Program-made: the position numbers and the translations under genes
NCBI RefSeq assembly: GCF_000321225.1
Contig: NW_004450945.1
Location: forward strand, 746,046-810,045
DNA from: Odobenus rosmarus divergens
Taxonomy: Eukaryota; Chordata; Mammalia; Carnivora; Odobenidae
DNA: 64,000 bases
Direction of reading: 5' to 3'
The notes under the pieces: generated by a model
What the model was told of the DNA's origin: nothing
The model's database searches: none
The model's input: only the letters and a program-made list of their open reading frames with translations
Shown: positions 1 through 11,495 of the stretch, piece after piece
Layout: each line of letters begins with the position of its first letter
Numbering within the stretch: position 1 is the stretch's first letter

Positions 1-47
1 CTTCTTCTTCTTCTTCTTCTTCTTCTTCTTCTTCTTCTTCTTCTTCT
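1..47. repeat. (CTT)n microsatellite, cut by window edge
   Basis: Uninterrupted CTT trinucleotide repeats run from the first base to about 47, so the tract begins outside the window. It lies in a P3H2 intron. The purine strand is (AAG)n, a triplex-prone mirror repeat. Confidence 0.95.
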
Positions 48-3000
48 TTCATTTTGGTTAGTGGGTGGGTAGTTGGCTGTGGTTTGTGAAATGCATGTGT
101 GGGAAACCTCTGTATAAAAGTCTATGCTCAGTGGTGATTGTGTTAACTACATGAAAGGCAGGTTTCTAGCAGATTCTGCCTGAAGCTGTGAGTGGGTAGG
201 TAGTTAGGCTCGTGTTACACTCTGTCCCTTCCCCTGATCTTAGTACATTCCATGTGGTGTGACTGGAGGAATTGGCAATATCCCAGTAGCCTTCTTTAAA
301 ATATATTCCTTTATGCTTATTAAGATGCCTCACTCAGAACTTAACCCAATAGACCAGGCATATGTTACTATAATACTAAATAATCAACATAGTAATAGCA
401 AATACTTATACAGAACTTAAGAACGGTAGGCATTTTTCTAAATGTTTTGGTTGTAGTAACTGTTAAAGTTGTCTTTTGAAAATAGGGTAATTATATTTGA
501 AGTTCATATACTCTCAAGAGAGGAAAGGAAAAAATATGACATAGTAGAAACCAACCCAGTTTACTAAACCCTTGGTCTGTCATCCATTTCTATTGGACTT
601 TTATATTAGAAAATGCTTTTCAGTGAACCGACAAGTATCTTGTCTTTCTTGTTGAAGGAACATCTCTTTTACTTTTCTAAGTGGGAACGGAATACGCAGT
701 TTACTTTTCCAAATATTTGAGAAACTGCCTTTAATTTGGCTATGGTTCTTAATCAGCTATATAGATTAGAGCAACTTTTCCAAATAACCTGTGTTTTATG
801 TTAAGAGGTCCTGTTGGGGAGAGGGCGAGTCTACTGTTTTTTTATTGCTACCAAAAAAAAAAAAAGGAGCACAAATGTAGCAGCTTACAATAACATACAT
901 TCACTATCACCCAGTTTCTGGGGGTCAGGAATTTGGGTGTAGCTTGATGGGGTCCCTTGCTTCAGGGTCTGTGACAGGCTTCCTTCAAATTGTTGATCAG
1001 GGCTGAGGTCTCTTCTAAGGCTTGACTGTGAACTATCTTCTTCCAAGCTCATATGATAGAATTTGGTTCATAAAGTCTTAGTGGACAGTTGTCCTCAGTT
1101 CCTAGTTGATCGTTGCCTGGAGGAGGCCTCATTCTTTGCCGCATGAGTCTGTCTAATGCAGCAACATATTGCAATGCAAGCTGAGAAGGCAATAGACTGA
1201 GTCTGCTAGCAAGATGGAGGTGGCAATCTCATGTAATACAATCACAGAAGTCATATCCCATCACCTTTGCCATATTCTATTGTTGGAAGCAAGTTCCAGG
1301 CCCCATTCACGCTTGAGGAAAGCAAATTATGCAAGCCCATGAATCCCAGGAGGCAGGAAGGAAGGAAGGAAGGAAGGAAGGAAGCTCTGTCATAGGAAAG
1401 AAGGAAGGAAGGAAGGAAGGAAGGAAGGAAGGAAGGAAGGAAGGAAGGAAGGAAGGGAGGAAGGAAGAAGGGAGGAAGGGAGGTTGGTTTTATGCTCGAT
1501 TAAGGGTGAGAACTGCTTCATACTGTCTCAATACTCAGGATATTCTTAATGCCTATTTACATATTAAAAGTTCTAAGAAGTCCTCTTAAATTTTGTGTAA
1601 CCTAGTACTTCCCAAACACATTTGATCAAGAAATTCTTTTTTCATCAAAAACTTTCTGCGGAATAAAGGCTGAGAAACATTGAATTGTGTATGTGTGTGT
1701 GTGTATTTTTTTTCTATTCATCCAAAAGATTGGTACTGAAACTATACCATGGGGTTATATTCCTGGAATCCAAGAAATTCTGTATTTATAGATTTTGATG
1801 ACAATCTAAAAAAAAATTAATAGGGGCAACTAGTGGGTTATGTAAATAACCACCTGATAGTCAAGTCCCGCCATGAGATTTCACACCACGTTGGGTGAGG
1901 CTACTATCCCGTTGGCACCAGTTAGTGATACTTCGGGGGCTGAAGACTAACAAGAAATGAAGTCGAACAAACTTATAAATAATGTATCAGGAGCAGATAA
2001 AGGCCCAAATTTATCATGGTACACTATGACTTCATAGTAATTTCAATAGAGAAAAGTTGCAGTGCAATGAGTCGTTACACACCAAAAATACTATAAAGAA
2101 TGCTGGCTCAAAAGAATCTGGGCCAGATCAGTGAGTAGAACATTCATGTGGAATGTAGCTTTTTGGTTTCTGTAAAATAACATTAACCATTTCATTAATA
2201 TTAACTTGAATTGTTTTATGGTCTTGCTTTTATTTAATCTTGTAAATTGCTTTTGGTATTATAGTTATATGAAACTCTAAAGATAAATAAATACAATGAT
2301 CATAGTTTTATAATTGCAAGTATGGAAATGAAATTGTGATAAAGTAATGTGTCGGCACTGCCTCTCCTTAGGGAACTTTTCCTTTAACAGATAACCATCT
2401 ATTATTAAAGATTGGGAAACACTGTCTTTTTATCTTAATAGTCCACTAATTGTGGGCTGTAGTGAATCTTTCATCCTAACTAGACTATTAATAAACTTGA
2501 TGCTGTTCCTTAGTTTCACTAATTCGTTTTAAAAAACTAGAGGTTTCTTCCTTCTTCACCGATGTATTTTAGGGTAGTGTGTTGGGGACCATTGCTTGAC
2601 TGGGGGAAGAAGGGAGCAGCTGAGCCCTCCCCCTGCCTCCCTCCAGGGCGAACTGTTGTTATTAACAGGCACATGTCAGGTCCCTTAGGAGTCTTATAAA
2701 GAGCAGAAAAGCTTTCTTCCTCTCTTCAGTTTTTTAGTTCAAGCTGGTTGCACTGTGTTACAGCTGGAGATTTCCTCGCCAACAGAGGCTTTGTCCTTCA
2801 GTACTATCCTCTGTGAGGAAAGAGCCTGGTCAGGTCTAGATTTTGTAATTAACCACCTAAAGCATGACCCCAAAGCATTACCTTCTGAAAAGCCTACACG
2901 GGCTAATTTCATAAAGTTGTGGGCTCCATTCAGGGAGAGAGCAGGTGCCTATAGGAAACCTTCCCGTGCAAAGAAAGCGATATAAAGATTTGCCCAGAGA

Positions 3001-3622
3001 CCATAGAAAAATAAATATTCCATAAACAAGTCTTTCTAGAGTCAGTTAGTTGGTTGGAAGAAGACTAGGAAGGAGGTGGCTGGCTTGGGTGTGACTGTCC
3101 TGATGGTGCATTTACCAGCTGAGTTTTCTAGTGAAGATATTTCTCTCCATACCAGTGAGACTGCAGTGTGTATGTCACATGTGGGGGCACAAACACGTGA
3201 TCCAGTAATGTGATGTTGTAGCAGAGTTAGGAACCAAAGGTTGTGGAGAAGGTTGTGTGCAGTTGCCGAGAGAATTCTGGAAGGTCTTCTCCAAGCAGCA
3301 TCCTGTGAGATTCCCAGTCTGCTTTGCAGGATCAGCCCTGGAATCAAATGAAAAGATAGTGTATCGAACCCACAATACTATACAAATGTGATACCTTATT
3401 GTGATGTTATGGAGAAACATCTTCAGATATCTGGTCTTCAGACATCTGTCTTTTCCCTGAATCCATATTGTACTTAGCAAGCTTCCAATGTGTCTTTGCA
3501 TTCTTAAGTATTCATGAGCAAACGGATTCTCATGAATTTCTCATTAAAAACCGGTAGGTGTTCTGTGCTTCCCTCCTTGGGAACAGAGGCAACAGAGAAG
3601 ATGATGTGTTCTGTCTCTTCAG
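48..3622. other. P3H2 intron, downstream part
   Basis: No exon is recognisable here; the segment ends at acceptor AG 3621-3622. About 850-1350 resembles an old dispersed repeat (the class reading like ...cagtttctgggggtcaggaat... and ...catcacctttgccatattctattg...), whose family I cannot name with certainty. It is followed by a GGAA tract. About 1600-1680 looks like the end of an old hAT-type MER element (ttcccaaac ... gagaaacattg). The rest is AT-rich unique sequence with short chance ORFs. Confidence 0.6.
1355..1483. repeat. (GGAA)n polypurine microsatellite
   Basis: GGAA/GAAG repeats span two blocks, about 1355-1384 and 1394-1483, split by a ten-base interruption. The strand is almost pure purine. 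It yields a spurious KEGR-repeat reading frame. GGAA arrays can bind ETS-family factors in principle (established for other loci), but no function is shown here. Confidence 0.95.
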
Positions 3623-3750
3623 GTGGCCCTCTGCTCTATGAGAACATCACATTTGTCTATAACTCGGAGCAACTGAACGGGACTCAGCGGGTTCTCCTGG
3701 ATAACGTCTTGTCAGAAGAACAGTGCCGGGAGCTCCACAGCGTGGCCAGT
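3623..3750 (+). CDS. P3H2: P3H2 coding exon 1 of 7 in window
   Basis: This internal exon has acceptor tctcttcag and donor gtgagc. Its first two bases complete a Gly codon begun in the upstream exon; 42 full codons follow, starting GPLLYENITF and ending ELHSVAS. It carries two N-glycosylation sequons (NIT and NGT), which fits a luminal ER protein. In the family this segment joins the N-terminal TPR-like region to the catalytic domain. Codons after the donor (VSTQEV...) run on to a stop at about 3792 and are intronic. The next exon continues in frame with GIMLVGDG. Splice borders were chosen by matching the recalled P3H2 protein and GT-AG consensus. Confidence 0.95.
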
Positions 3751-4325
3751 GTGAGCACCCAAGAGGTGGGGTGGGGGGAGGAGGGAGCCTGAGGGTGCCA
3801 GCCTGGTGGGAGCCCTGGAGCTCTCTGGTCCTAGTCTCACTTGGAGTCAGGAAACCAGGCCTGAAATGTCACTTTCTTTAGGACAAGAACCTCAATGTGG
3901 GGGCATTTTCATAGCCTGGTTTGGGCTGATTTGAATTTCGTCTAGATCTGGACACAGCTCATGGATCTGGAATAGTTAGTGGCTTAACACATAGGACGAT
4001 GGCCATTCAGCATGAGCCCTGCCTACCATATGAAGTCACTGGGAAATCTCTTTATTTTAATTGATAATTAACCAGTATATTAATCATTTATAGCCTACCT
4101 ATTTCTATAAAAACTGGTATTTCATGATGAACGTGTAGAGTGAAGTTTAAATGAAGATATCTCTTTTGATTGGAAGGATTAATGATACCAGAATCCTGAT
4201 ACAAAACAGGGATGATTCTGAGTATTGACTGTGGTCCTTAGCTTCCTGTCAGTCAGGGCAAAAAGGGAAAGCTGATGAAGTCATCACTGTCATTAATAAA
4301 GCATCTTTTTATATTTTGCTGCCAG

Positions 4326-4421
4326 GGAATCATGCTTGTTGGTGATGGATACAGAGGAAAAACTTCACCCCATACACCTAATGAGAAGTTTGAAGGTGCA
4401 ACCGTCCTGAAAGCACTCAAA
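4326..4421 (+). CDS. P3H2: P3H2 coding exon 2 of 7 in window
   Basis: This exon has exactly 32 codons, phase 0 at both ends, with acceptor tgccag and donor gtaaag. It starts GIMLVGDGYRGKTSPHTPNE and ends LKALK. The Gly-rich turn and the TSPHTPNEKFEG stretch are typical of the prolyl 3-hydroxylase entry into the catalytic domain. Because 96 bases is a multiple of three, skipping this exon would delete 32 residues without shifting the frame. It is preceded by a 575-bp intron and followed by a 527-bp intron. Confidence 0.95.
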
Positions 4422-4948
4422 GTAAAGTCGTAGCTTCTTTTGGGTTTGGGTTCCTAAGCGTCATCAGATACCTTCTGTGCATTGCAGGTACAGGAAAGAG
4501 GAGAGTCCAGACTGTAGACCTGTCAGGAGAGATGAAGGGAGCAAGTATGAAATGACATCTCCATTGTTTTAAATCATTCCTTGATTCCTTCACTGAGTCA
4601 TCAACTTATCAAACTTTTTATATCCTAAATTCATATCTGACAAATAATACATAGTTCCCCCTGTCCTCAAGGAGCTCCTGGTGCAATGGCGAAAACATAC
4701 TGAACCACATGATGATTCTGCACCACACCAAGGGTTGTTGGGGAGGTAGCTTTCAGTGTTCTCGTTGTGATTAGGAAGGATGAATTTCAATGGCTTATTT
4801 TACTAACCAAAATCCTCGAGCATGTGGTCGTATTCCCACTGGTCAATGCAGACTTGACCATCCTTATATTGCCTTACTGAAACCTAGTGTCTTTTTCTCA
4901 AGCCTTCTGATCGACTCAGTGCAATCTCATGTTCTTCTTTGTCTTCAG
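4422..4948. other. P3H2 intron (527 bp) with old repeat
   Basis: Donor gtaaag, acceptor gtcttcag. The middle (about 4577-4720) carries wording such as cctgtcctcaaggagctcctgg, typical of an old mammalian dispersed repeat that recurs elsewhere in this window. Nothing else is recognised. Confidence 0.5.
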
Positions 4949-5099
4949 TTTGGTTACGAAGGCCGAGTCCCACTGAAGAGTGCCCGTCTGTTTTATGACA
5001 TCAGCGAGAAGGCTCGAAAGATTGTAGAATCCTATTTCATGCTGAACTCAACCCTGTATTTTTCCTATACACACATGGTCTGCCGAACTGCTCTGTCTG
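4949..5099 (+). CDS. P3H2: P3H2 coding exon 3 of 7 in window
   Basis: The acceptor is gtcttcag and the donor is gtaaga. The exon encodes FGYEGRVPLKSARLFYDISE and on to HMVCRTALSG, leaving one base of the last Gly codon for the junction (phase 1 end). It holds a third sequon, NST, and the Tyr/Phe-rich strand LYFSYTHMVCR, the start of the double-stranded beta-helix fold. Upstream in-frame codons (from about 4790) are intronic read-through. The exon is 151 bp, so skipping it would break the frame. Confidence 0.95.
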
Positions 5100-5950
5100 G
5101 TAAGATTCCAGAGTCTGAACTTGTTCCCTCCTACCCAGGGTGAAATGAGAAAGAAAACAATGTAAAACAAAGTTCTGTTACATTTTAGACTCATGGCTTA
5201 GCAAAGTTCTAAATTCCCAAAACAAAAGAAGCTTGCTCACTGTTACCTCCCCCTTCCCTCTTCTCCTTTTTGGCCCCCTCAAGTTCCAGAAGGCCATTGC
5301 TCTGCCTGTCTTTCTTTCAAAGCTATTTCCCCTACTTGCTTAAAGTCACACAGAGGACTTTCCTGATTTAGGTTTTACTTTCCAGGGAACCAGGAACCTG
5401 AAGATTACAGTCCCCCGTCACGCCCCCAAAGCATTAAGTGGTCGCTTAGAAGATGAAGGGATTGTTGAAAGAAATGTTCTTAAAAAGGCAGAAACCGCCT
5501 CACTCCCGGCTGTCATGATTTCTCCCCTAGATCTTCTCTTCCACACTCTGTTGAGTAGGAGGGGAGGAAGGATGTCATGGGACGAGACTTTGACATGTGA
5601 ACTTTCACCTGAATCAGCCTTTTCTTTTTACATTTTCTTTTCACCCCTCTCATTTGCCTGCCCCACATGAGGTCCAGCCCATGGAATGCATGGAATTTCT
5701 ACTATGTATCTTCATATCAAGAAACTGTTACAGCAAACCAGGCAGGCGTGATTTGTCCATGGTTTTACATCAAGTTTGCACCAAAACAGGACCCATCTCT
5801 TGACTGCTTAGTCGGTTTGTTCATCTCTGTGGGTCTATCTTGTGTCTCAAATTTGCAAAGGGCAGCAGCGATGAGAGAATGCAGGTTGTCAGCTTTGCTG
5901 TTGGAGGTTCCTGCTCTCTTGTCATCCTCACCGGTTCCCTTTTCCGGCAG
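5100..5950. other. P3H2 intron (851 bp)
   Basis: Donor gtaaga, acceptor ccggcag. Pyrimidine-rich patches occur near 5250-5290 and 5590-5660. No repeat family or hidden exon is recognised; ORFs here are chance. Confidence 0.6.
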
Positions 5951-6068
5951 GTCAGCAGGATAGAAGAACTGACCTCAGTCACCCCATCCATGCTGACAAC
6001 TGCCTGTTGGATCCTGAGGCCAATGAATGCTGGAAGGAGCCTCCTGCTTACACGTTCCGGGACTATAG
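5951..6068 (+). CDS. P3H2: P3H2 coding exon 4 of 7: HxD iron-binding exon
   Basis: The acceptor is tccggcag and the donor is gtacaa. The exon reads GQQDRRTDLSHPIHADNC then LLDPEANECWKEPPAYTFRDY, ending with AG of a Ser codon. The HAD triplet supplies the first two iron ligands, His at 5989-5991 and Asp at 5995-5997 (by family analogy to the HxD of 2-oxoglutarate dioxygenases). Cys residues around the motif (DNC, NEC) are typical of the P3H family. The exon is 118 bp. The Asp side chain and its spacing to the His are intact, so the enzyme is predicted active at this site. Confidence 0.95.
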
Positions 6069-6993
6069 GTACAACCAGCCCTGCCTTCACAACCAAGCTT
6101 TTGTCCAACAGTTGCCAGCTACCCATGGAAACTAGAAAACTGATCTGTTTGTCTTGTCCTCATATTCATCTCGATGAAGCAGAGATTCTCAAATACCCTC
6201 CTGAAGCAGCTGACACAACCAGGAAGCGACTTGATCATCTTCGATTAAAGCCAAGCACATTCTGTTGCGTCTGAATCCACAAAATGCCCATTTTGTTTTC
6301 ATATAAAAAGTAAAGCCTTCTTTTGTGAACATTTGGCTTTCACTGAAATGTGTGCCTTGTGGGTTGTGTATCTCAGTCTGAGAATTCAAGGATATGTTGT
6401 CCCAATGCACACAGGGATCTTACAGTATCACTCACCTAAGTCTGCCTTTTATAAACAAGAAACTGGAAACTCGGAGGAAATATTAGATGGTATTTTAGTG
6501 TCCAAAGAGAAGTCACCATGTATATAATAGTGGTTAATTACTACTGCAGCATGCACCATACAAAAAACATTTATTGAACAACCCTATCTACCAGGCAAGA
6601 CTACACCTCTTGGAGCTCTCTAGCTACTTCGGGAGGAAATAACATCCTTTAGAGTTACAAGCATAAGAGGGAAGAAGAGAATGATAAGTAGCATGGGCAG
6701 GTTCGAAGGGGTAGATTAAATCCAAGTTTTCTTGGGATAAAGTGAAATGTGAGATGAAATTTGAAATATGATTAAAATGTTAGCATAAGTGAAACAAATA
6801 AATACTTCAGGGGTATGATCCAAACTATATCTGATCTTACTTCTTAGGGTTAGGAGGGTCAGTAATTTCAATGTCCAGTTCAAAGGAAACTTAACCAATC
6901 AGGGTGGTCAGTTTATTATATCTCTGGTATTCTCTGATGAAGCTGTTGTAAGCACATAATAGTACAAATGGTTTTCTCTTTTTTTTCTTATAG
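6069..6993. other. P3H2 intron (925 bp)
   Basis: Donor gtacaa, acceptor tttcttatag. A weak old-repeat signature near 6575-6660 (ttattgaacaa...ccaggcaagac...cttggagctctc) is seen. Otherwise this is AT-rich unique sequence. Confidence 0.5.
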
Positions 6994-7069
6994 TGCTCTC
7001 CTGTATATGAATGATGACTTTGAAGGAGGAGAGTTCATTTTCACTGAGATGGATGCCAAGACTGTGACC
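6994..7069 (+). CDS. P3H2: P3H2 coding exon 5 of 7 in window
   Basis: This short 76-bp exon has acceptor tttcttatag after a long T-run and donor gtaagt, a near-perfect consensus. The first T completes Ser; 25 codons follow: ALLYMNDDFEGGEFIFTEMD then AKTVT. The YMNDDFEGGEF stretch corresponds to the conserved L-Y-L-N-D-x-F-x-G-G-E-x-x-F signature of prolyl hydroxylase catalytic domains. A long 4.4-kb intron follows, holding a Can-SINE pair and CA repeats. Confidence 0.95.
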
Positions 7070-7590
7070 GTAAGTAAACCTATACAGGCAAGTTTTTGTA
7101 TCATTTCTTCATCTCAAGCTTGCTGTTTTCCAAGGATTCACAGACTATTGGACTTCCAATATCTGAGCTTGAGAATTCAAGCGGTGCACAGGGGCCCAGC
7201 AAATGTATGCATCATAAAATGTTAGAGATGGACTCATCAATAAAATCTTCCAGTCTATTTTACAGATGGGTAATTTAAAGAATCGTATATGAAGCATTTG
7301 CTCATGATTACATAGCTAGTTAGTGTTAGACCTGCAACCAGAACTTAGGTCTGATTCTTTGTCAGGTAGTCTGATGGAAACATAAAAGCACCTATTTCTA
7401 AGTCATCCATGCCTAGGACTAGACAAATGGATTCTATAGGATGGTTTTCGAGCAACCTGGTATTCTCCATGCTTATACTGAGTATTGGGCTCTAGACCCC
7501 TAGTTATCAAAATTACTATATATGTGTGTATGGATATATACGCTTATGGCTGTAAGTAAACCTGTACATGAAAATTGATATATACACATT

Positions 7591-7615
7591 ACACACACAC
7601 ACACACACACACACA
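7591..7615. repeat. (AC)n microsatellite
   Basis: An uninterrupted AC dinucleotide run inside a P3H2 intron, flanked by AT-rich sequence with scattered TATATAC wording. Confidence 0.95.
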
Positions 7616-9137
7616 ATAGATGAGATTCTAAACACACCTTTGTAGGTAAATTTCAACAGTTAATTTCAACTACCGTCTTCCTAGGTAAACCAGTGCCTTT
7701 GGAAAACCAGTCTACTGGGTTATAGACCATATAGCCAGCATCCTTTGGACTTTAAGCCAAAGAGCATACGCCATGGTAGAAAAATCTATTTTCCAATTGA
7801 GGATATAACTGAATTGTAAATAGATTATGAGATATATCTTTCCTCCATATAAAATCTAAATAGTTGAGGCATGTATCTGACAAACTTCAAGGATTTTGTC
7901 TTATACATACTATTTTCACTACTTTTTCTGAGTATTATGTTTTCCCTCTCCTATTTTGTAGGAGACACCCATATGTCATTTATGACATATGGTCATGGTG
8001 GGGTATAAGCAGGTGATATAAAAAATTCTGTACTACTGGATTTAAAAGGGAACCCTATGGAGATTCTGGTTAAAATTGTCCAGAAACATTGGAATAATTA
8101 AGGAAAAATATTTCATACCATTTTATGCAATAATGTGTATCTAAAAGGTTATGATGCCTCATGCTTTGTTGTAAAAGCTTAAGTATCAACAGATTCATTA
8201 TCTGGAAAACTAAATCAAGACTGATGATCCGGGTTGCTTCTAATCCCGACACAAAATTATCAATTTTTTTTAAAGTCTCTGTGCAGAAAGCTCTGAGCTC
8301 TGCTAACACTAGAACAGATTTTAAAATGCTTGCAGCTCACACGGTTGGAAAGAAAATCAGACAGGTGGTTGAAAAGATTTCTTTGCTTCTACTCCATCTA
8401 GTGGCCATATTTGGAAATGCTTAATGTTTGAAAGCAAGTGATGCCTGGAATACTATGTAAGAATCAGTAATTCATTCATTGTTGAATGCAAGTTAACTGT
8501 AATTCTGCTGTTTAAAGATGTGAAAGCAGATAATACTGCTTTCATATAGCTGTACTTTTAAGAGAAGGGTGTAACTATTTTAAAACACACTGAATCTAAC
8601 CCTCACCACCGCCCCTAAAAAAGTAATAGAAAAATTGATTTAAACAGTGTTTTGATTGAAAAGCTCCAAGTTGATAGATTAATTTTCCCAAGTTAGCTCT
8701 ACTTCATATTAATACATAAGTGGAGTTTTTAGAGGATCTCGTAAAAAATTAAAATTCTTAGGTAATCAGTCCCAATAACAAAGAGAAATGGATAGTTTTC
8801 CTTTTCAGCTTTCCTTTCTTTGACATAAGGGACAAATGAAGCAGAGAAGTGGCCCAACTTGGGGCTACACAAGAAAAAAAGTCCTCTAAGTTCTTTACTT
8901 TGGAAAAATCTGGGAATTACACAATTAACTGAATGGTGGCTAAAGATTTACATTCATTCAAGACGAGTAGAGCACAAAGAATTCCCTGACTTTGAATTAT
9001 CAGTTAGATGGAAAGCAAAAGGAATTTTTTATCATAATTGAAAGATACATAGATTATGTTCAACAGCAGCATATTTGTGAAACATGAGTATTTTGGGATT
9101 TGGCTTTCACTGTACAAGTTTGAGAGAGATGAAATTT

Positions 9138-9359
9138 AATAATTTCTATTTGCGGGGCACCTGGGTGGCTCAGTCAAGTGTCTGCCTTCAGCTCAGGTCA
9201 TGGTCCCAGGGTCCTGGGATCGAACCCCGCATCGGGCTCCCTGCTCTGCGGGGAGCCTGCTTCTCCCTCTCCCTCTCCCCCTGCTTATGTTCCTTCTCTC
9301 GCTGTCTCTCTTTCTGTCAAATAAATAAATAAAACCTTAAAAAAATAATTTCTATTTGC
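9138..9359 (+). mobile_element. Can-SINE with 16-bp perfect target-site duplication
   Basis: Body 9154-9343: head ggggcacctgggtggctcag (tRNA-derived, with pol III box-like sequence at cctgggatcgaaccccg), CT-rich middle, then AATAAATAAATAAA and a terminal ACCTTAAAAAA. The direct repeat AATAATTTCTATTTGC flanks it at 9138-9153 and 9344-9359 without mismatch. This marks retrotransposition by L1 machinery and a fairly recent insertion. It sits in a P3H2 intron in sense orientation. Confidence 0.95.
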
Positions 9360-10057
9360 TTCACAAAAAATTAAATTCAATATAGAACTGTGCTCCAGAA
9401 GTATGTTTACAATCATCTAAACCTCAGGACATATTTTTCTATAGAAGTTATGTCATACATGAAGTTTGTTTATTCCTTTCTGTGGCTGATGTATAACAGG
9501 TGACTCTCTCCATTTGATAAGATTGGTCAGAGACTTTTGTGAACCTACATACCTATGATCAATTCCAAATGCTTCAGGTAGCTGATAGCTTCTTCTCCTA
9601 AACTTTCCCAAGTTCTTCATGTATAAAAATACTTTGAATTCATCCAGTTACATCGGAGATAAAGCATCAACTTGTCCCCACACCCTGTCTTTAATATTGT
9701 AAAATGTTACTGCTGACACTCGATAATCACATAGAAGCAACAGTGCCCACATGTGGTTGAGTGAGCCTTGACCAGCACCTGGGAATGAGCTGCCCAGAAA
9801 ACTCGAAACTAGATCTTAAAGCTGCAAGTAGACCAAGGCTTTCCTACCTACTTCATATGTTTCAAGCATCATTTATTTTTTTGTTTCCATGTGGAAACTT
9901 ACAACAAATTCCTTCTCCAGGAAAATGAAATCAGATCGATACCAAGGGCACCCTTAAGGAGTGAATTCTCTAGATTTGCATCCGAAAAGTCACCTTGACA
10001 AAGCTGCATAAGTAAAGCAACTCTCTCCAGCAAAGACAAATTACTTCTCAATTATTG

Positions 10058-10058
<1 letters not shown>

Positions 10059-10089
<31 letters not shown>

Positions 10090-10100
10090 TTCTCTGCTCA

Positions 10101-10149
<49 letters not shown>
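10059..10149. repeat. split (CA)n microsatellite
   Basis: CA run 10059-10088, a short interruption (tttctctgctcat), then a second CA run 10102-10149. The two arms may come from one array broken by substitution. It is likely polymorphic in length. Confidence 0.95.
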
Positions 10150-10152
<3 letters not shown>

Positions 10153-10389
10153 TTCAGACTTCTTGACTCCTCCATCTCCCTCCAACCTTCCATGTGTATC
10201 TTACAGTCTAGGGGTCCCTGTGTTAGGTAGCATCCAAGGACCTCAGGAAATTTTCCAAATATTGCTCCTGAAGCCGGCAGTGGAAACACATAGCCATCCC
10301 CTTTTATGGTGAAGGAAACCAAAGGTTTTTCTAATGGGCATGTATCATGTATCATGTATCAATCCAAGTCAATGCAGAAGATAACTAGT

Positions 10390-10614
10390 TAAAATGAGCC
10401 CTGGGCACCTGGGTGGCTCAGTCAGTTAAGCGTCTGCCTTGGGCTCAGGTCATGATCCCAGCGTCCTGGCATCGAGCCCCGCATCCGGCTCCTTGCTCAG
10501 CAGGGAGTCGACAGGCTACCTCTCCCCCGGTTTGTGCTCTCTCTCTCACTCACTCTCTCTCTCTGTCTCTCAAAATAAATAAAATCTTAAAAAAAAATGA
10601 AATAAAATGAGCCC
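10390..10614 (+). mobile_element. Can-SINE with 12-bp target-site duplication
   Basis: Body 10402-10602 begins tgggcacctgggtggctcag, then the tRNA-like region, a (TCTC)n-rich segment and AAATAAATAAAATC tail. TAAAATGAGCCC flanks it at 10390-10401 and 10603-10614. It is sense to P3H2, about 1 kb after the other intronic copy. A few head substitutions (gcgtcctggcatcg) suggest it is somewhat older or from another subfamily. Confidence 0.94.
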
Positions 10615-11495
10615 ATCTCATCAAACGGTAGAATGGTACCACTTTTTTTTTTTTACTTTACTTTTCTAAGCTCTGCTATGGAATGAGTAATGTGTCTGTG
10701 TTTCTCAAGAAAGAAAAATGAACTCTACCGACACCAGACACTTCTTAAATATAGATGCCAGGCCCCTTATATTCTGTTGCTTCAGTTCCCCCGTTCGGAG
10801 AGCCCGCTTATGTGATCTCCCACCTAGCGGCGCTTCTTTTCTCTCTGCTGTTTTCTACTGAGTATTAGTGAACAGTTCCACCTGAGCACTGCACAAGGTT
10901 GGCAGGACCGTATTAATCATTTCAGAGCCTGGAGGCCACGGACTAGGTCTCCCCAAGGAGGGGAGTGTTCTCATCACTGGAGGTATTAAAGCATTCCCTG
11001 AGGACCATTGGGCAGGAATACTGTAGTGGGAATTAAAGTAGCATATGACGTTAGACTTGGCTTTTAAAAATCTCTGTGCTATGAAAGGCTCACAAGCCAA
11101 ACACGTACGACTCAGGCATGGGAAAGGGTGCACCCATCGGGCCACTACCTAGATCAATAATAAAAATGTACCAGCACTCTTGCACTCCTTGATTTGTTTT
11201 TGTCATTCTACAAATATTAAATGGGCCTCTGCCATAGGCCAGATACTGCTAGGGCTCAAGGCCGGGAGCCAACCATTTTACCTGAACACTTTTATGTCTG
11301 AATCACACATTGTTCTGAACTTCCCTTTGTTTAATGGGTGAGAAAATTGAACCAATCTATCTGCCCCAGCCCCAGGATTCCATTATTCTTTGATTCAAAA
11401 CTTGACCTAAAAAATCCCATAGAAGGATAGAGAAAGGGGTCGTAGAAATGCTCATAATATGGAAAGGAGAGTCTAATTTTCACGTTCTTCCTTAG

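Larger units (their letters stand above)
7070..11495. other. P3H2 intron (4.4 kb)
   Basis: Donor gtaagt, acceptor ttccttag. It contains a MIR-like segment (about 7215-7360), a CA repeat (7591-7615), an inverted repeat (7969-7992), two Can-SINEs (9154-9343 and 10402-10602) and a split CA repeat (10059-10149). About 7620-9130 is AT-rich with nothing further recognised; 10615-11490 likewise. Confidence 0.65.

Noticed and set aside
1329..1589. KEGR-repeat protein
   Set aside because: Direct translation of the GGAA microsatellite; also the Lys/Arg-rich reverse ORF at 39596-39826.
48..3600. Upstream P3H2 exon in the first 3.6 kb
   Set aside because: I looked for the segment preceding GPLLYENITF and for in-frame coding with splice sites; none was found. 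The frame at 2755-2985 has no P3H2 resemblance.
9154..9230. tRNA gene candidate
   Set aside because: The tRNA-like head belongs to a Can-SINE; tail, CT tract and target-site duplication are present. The same applies to the other SINE copies.
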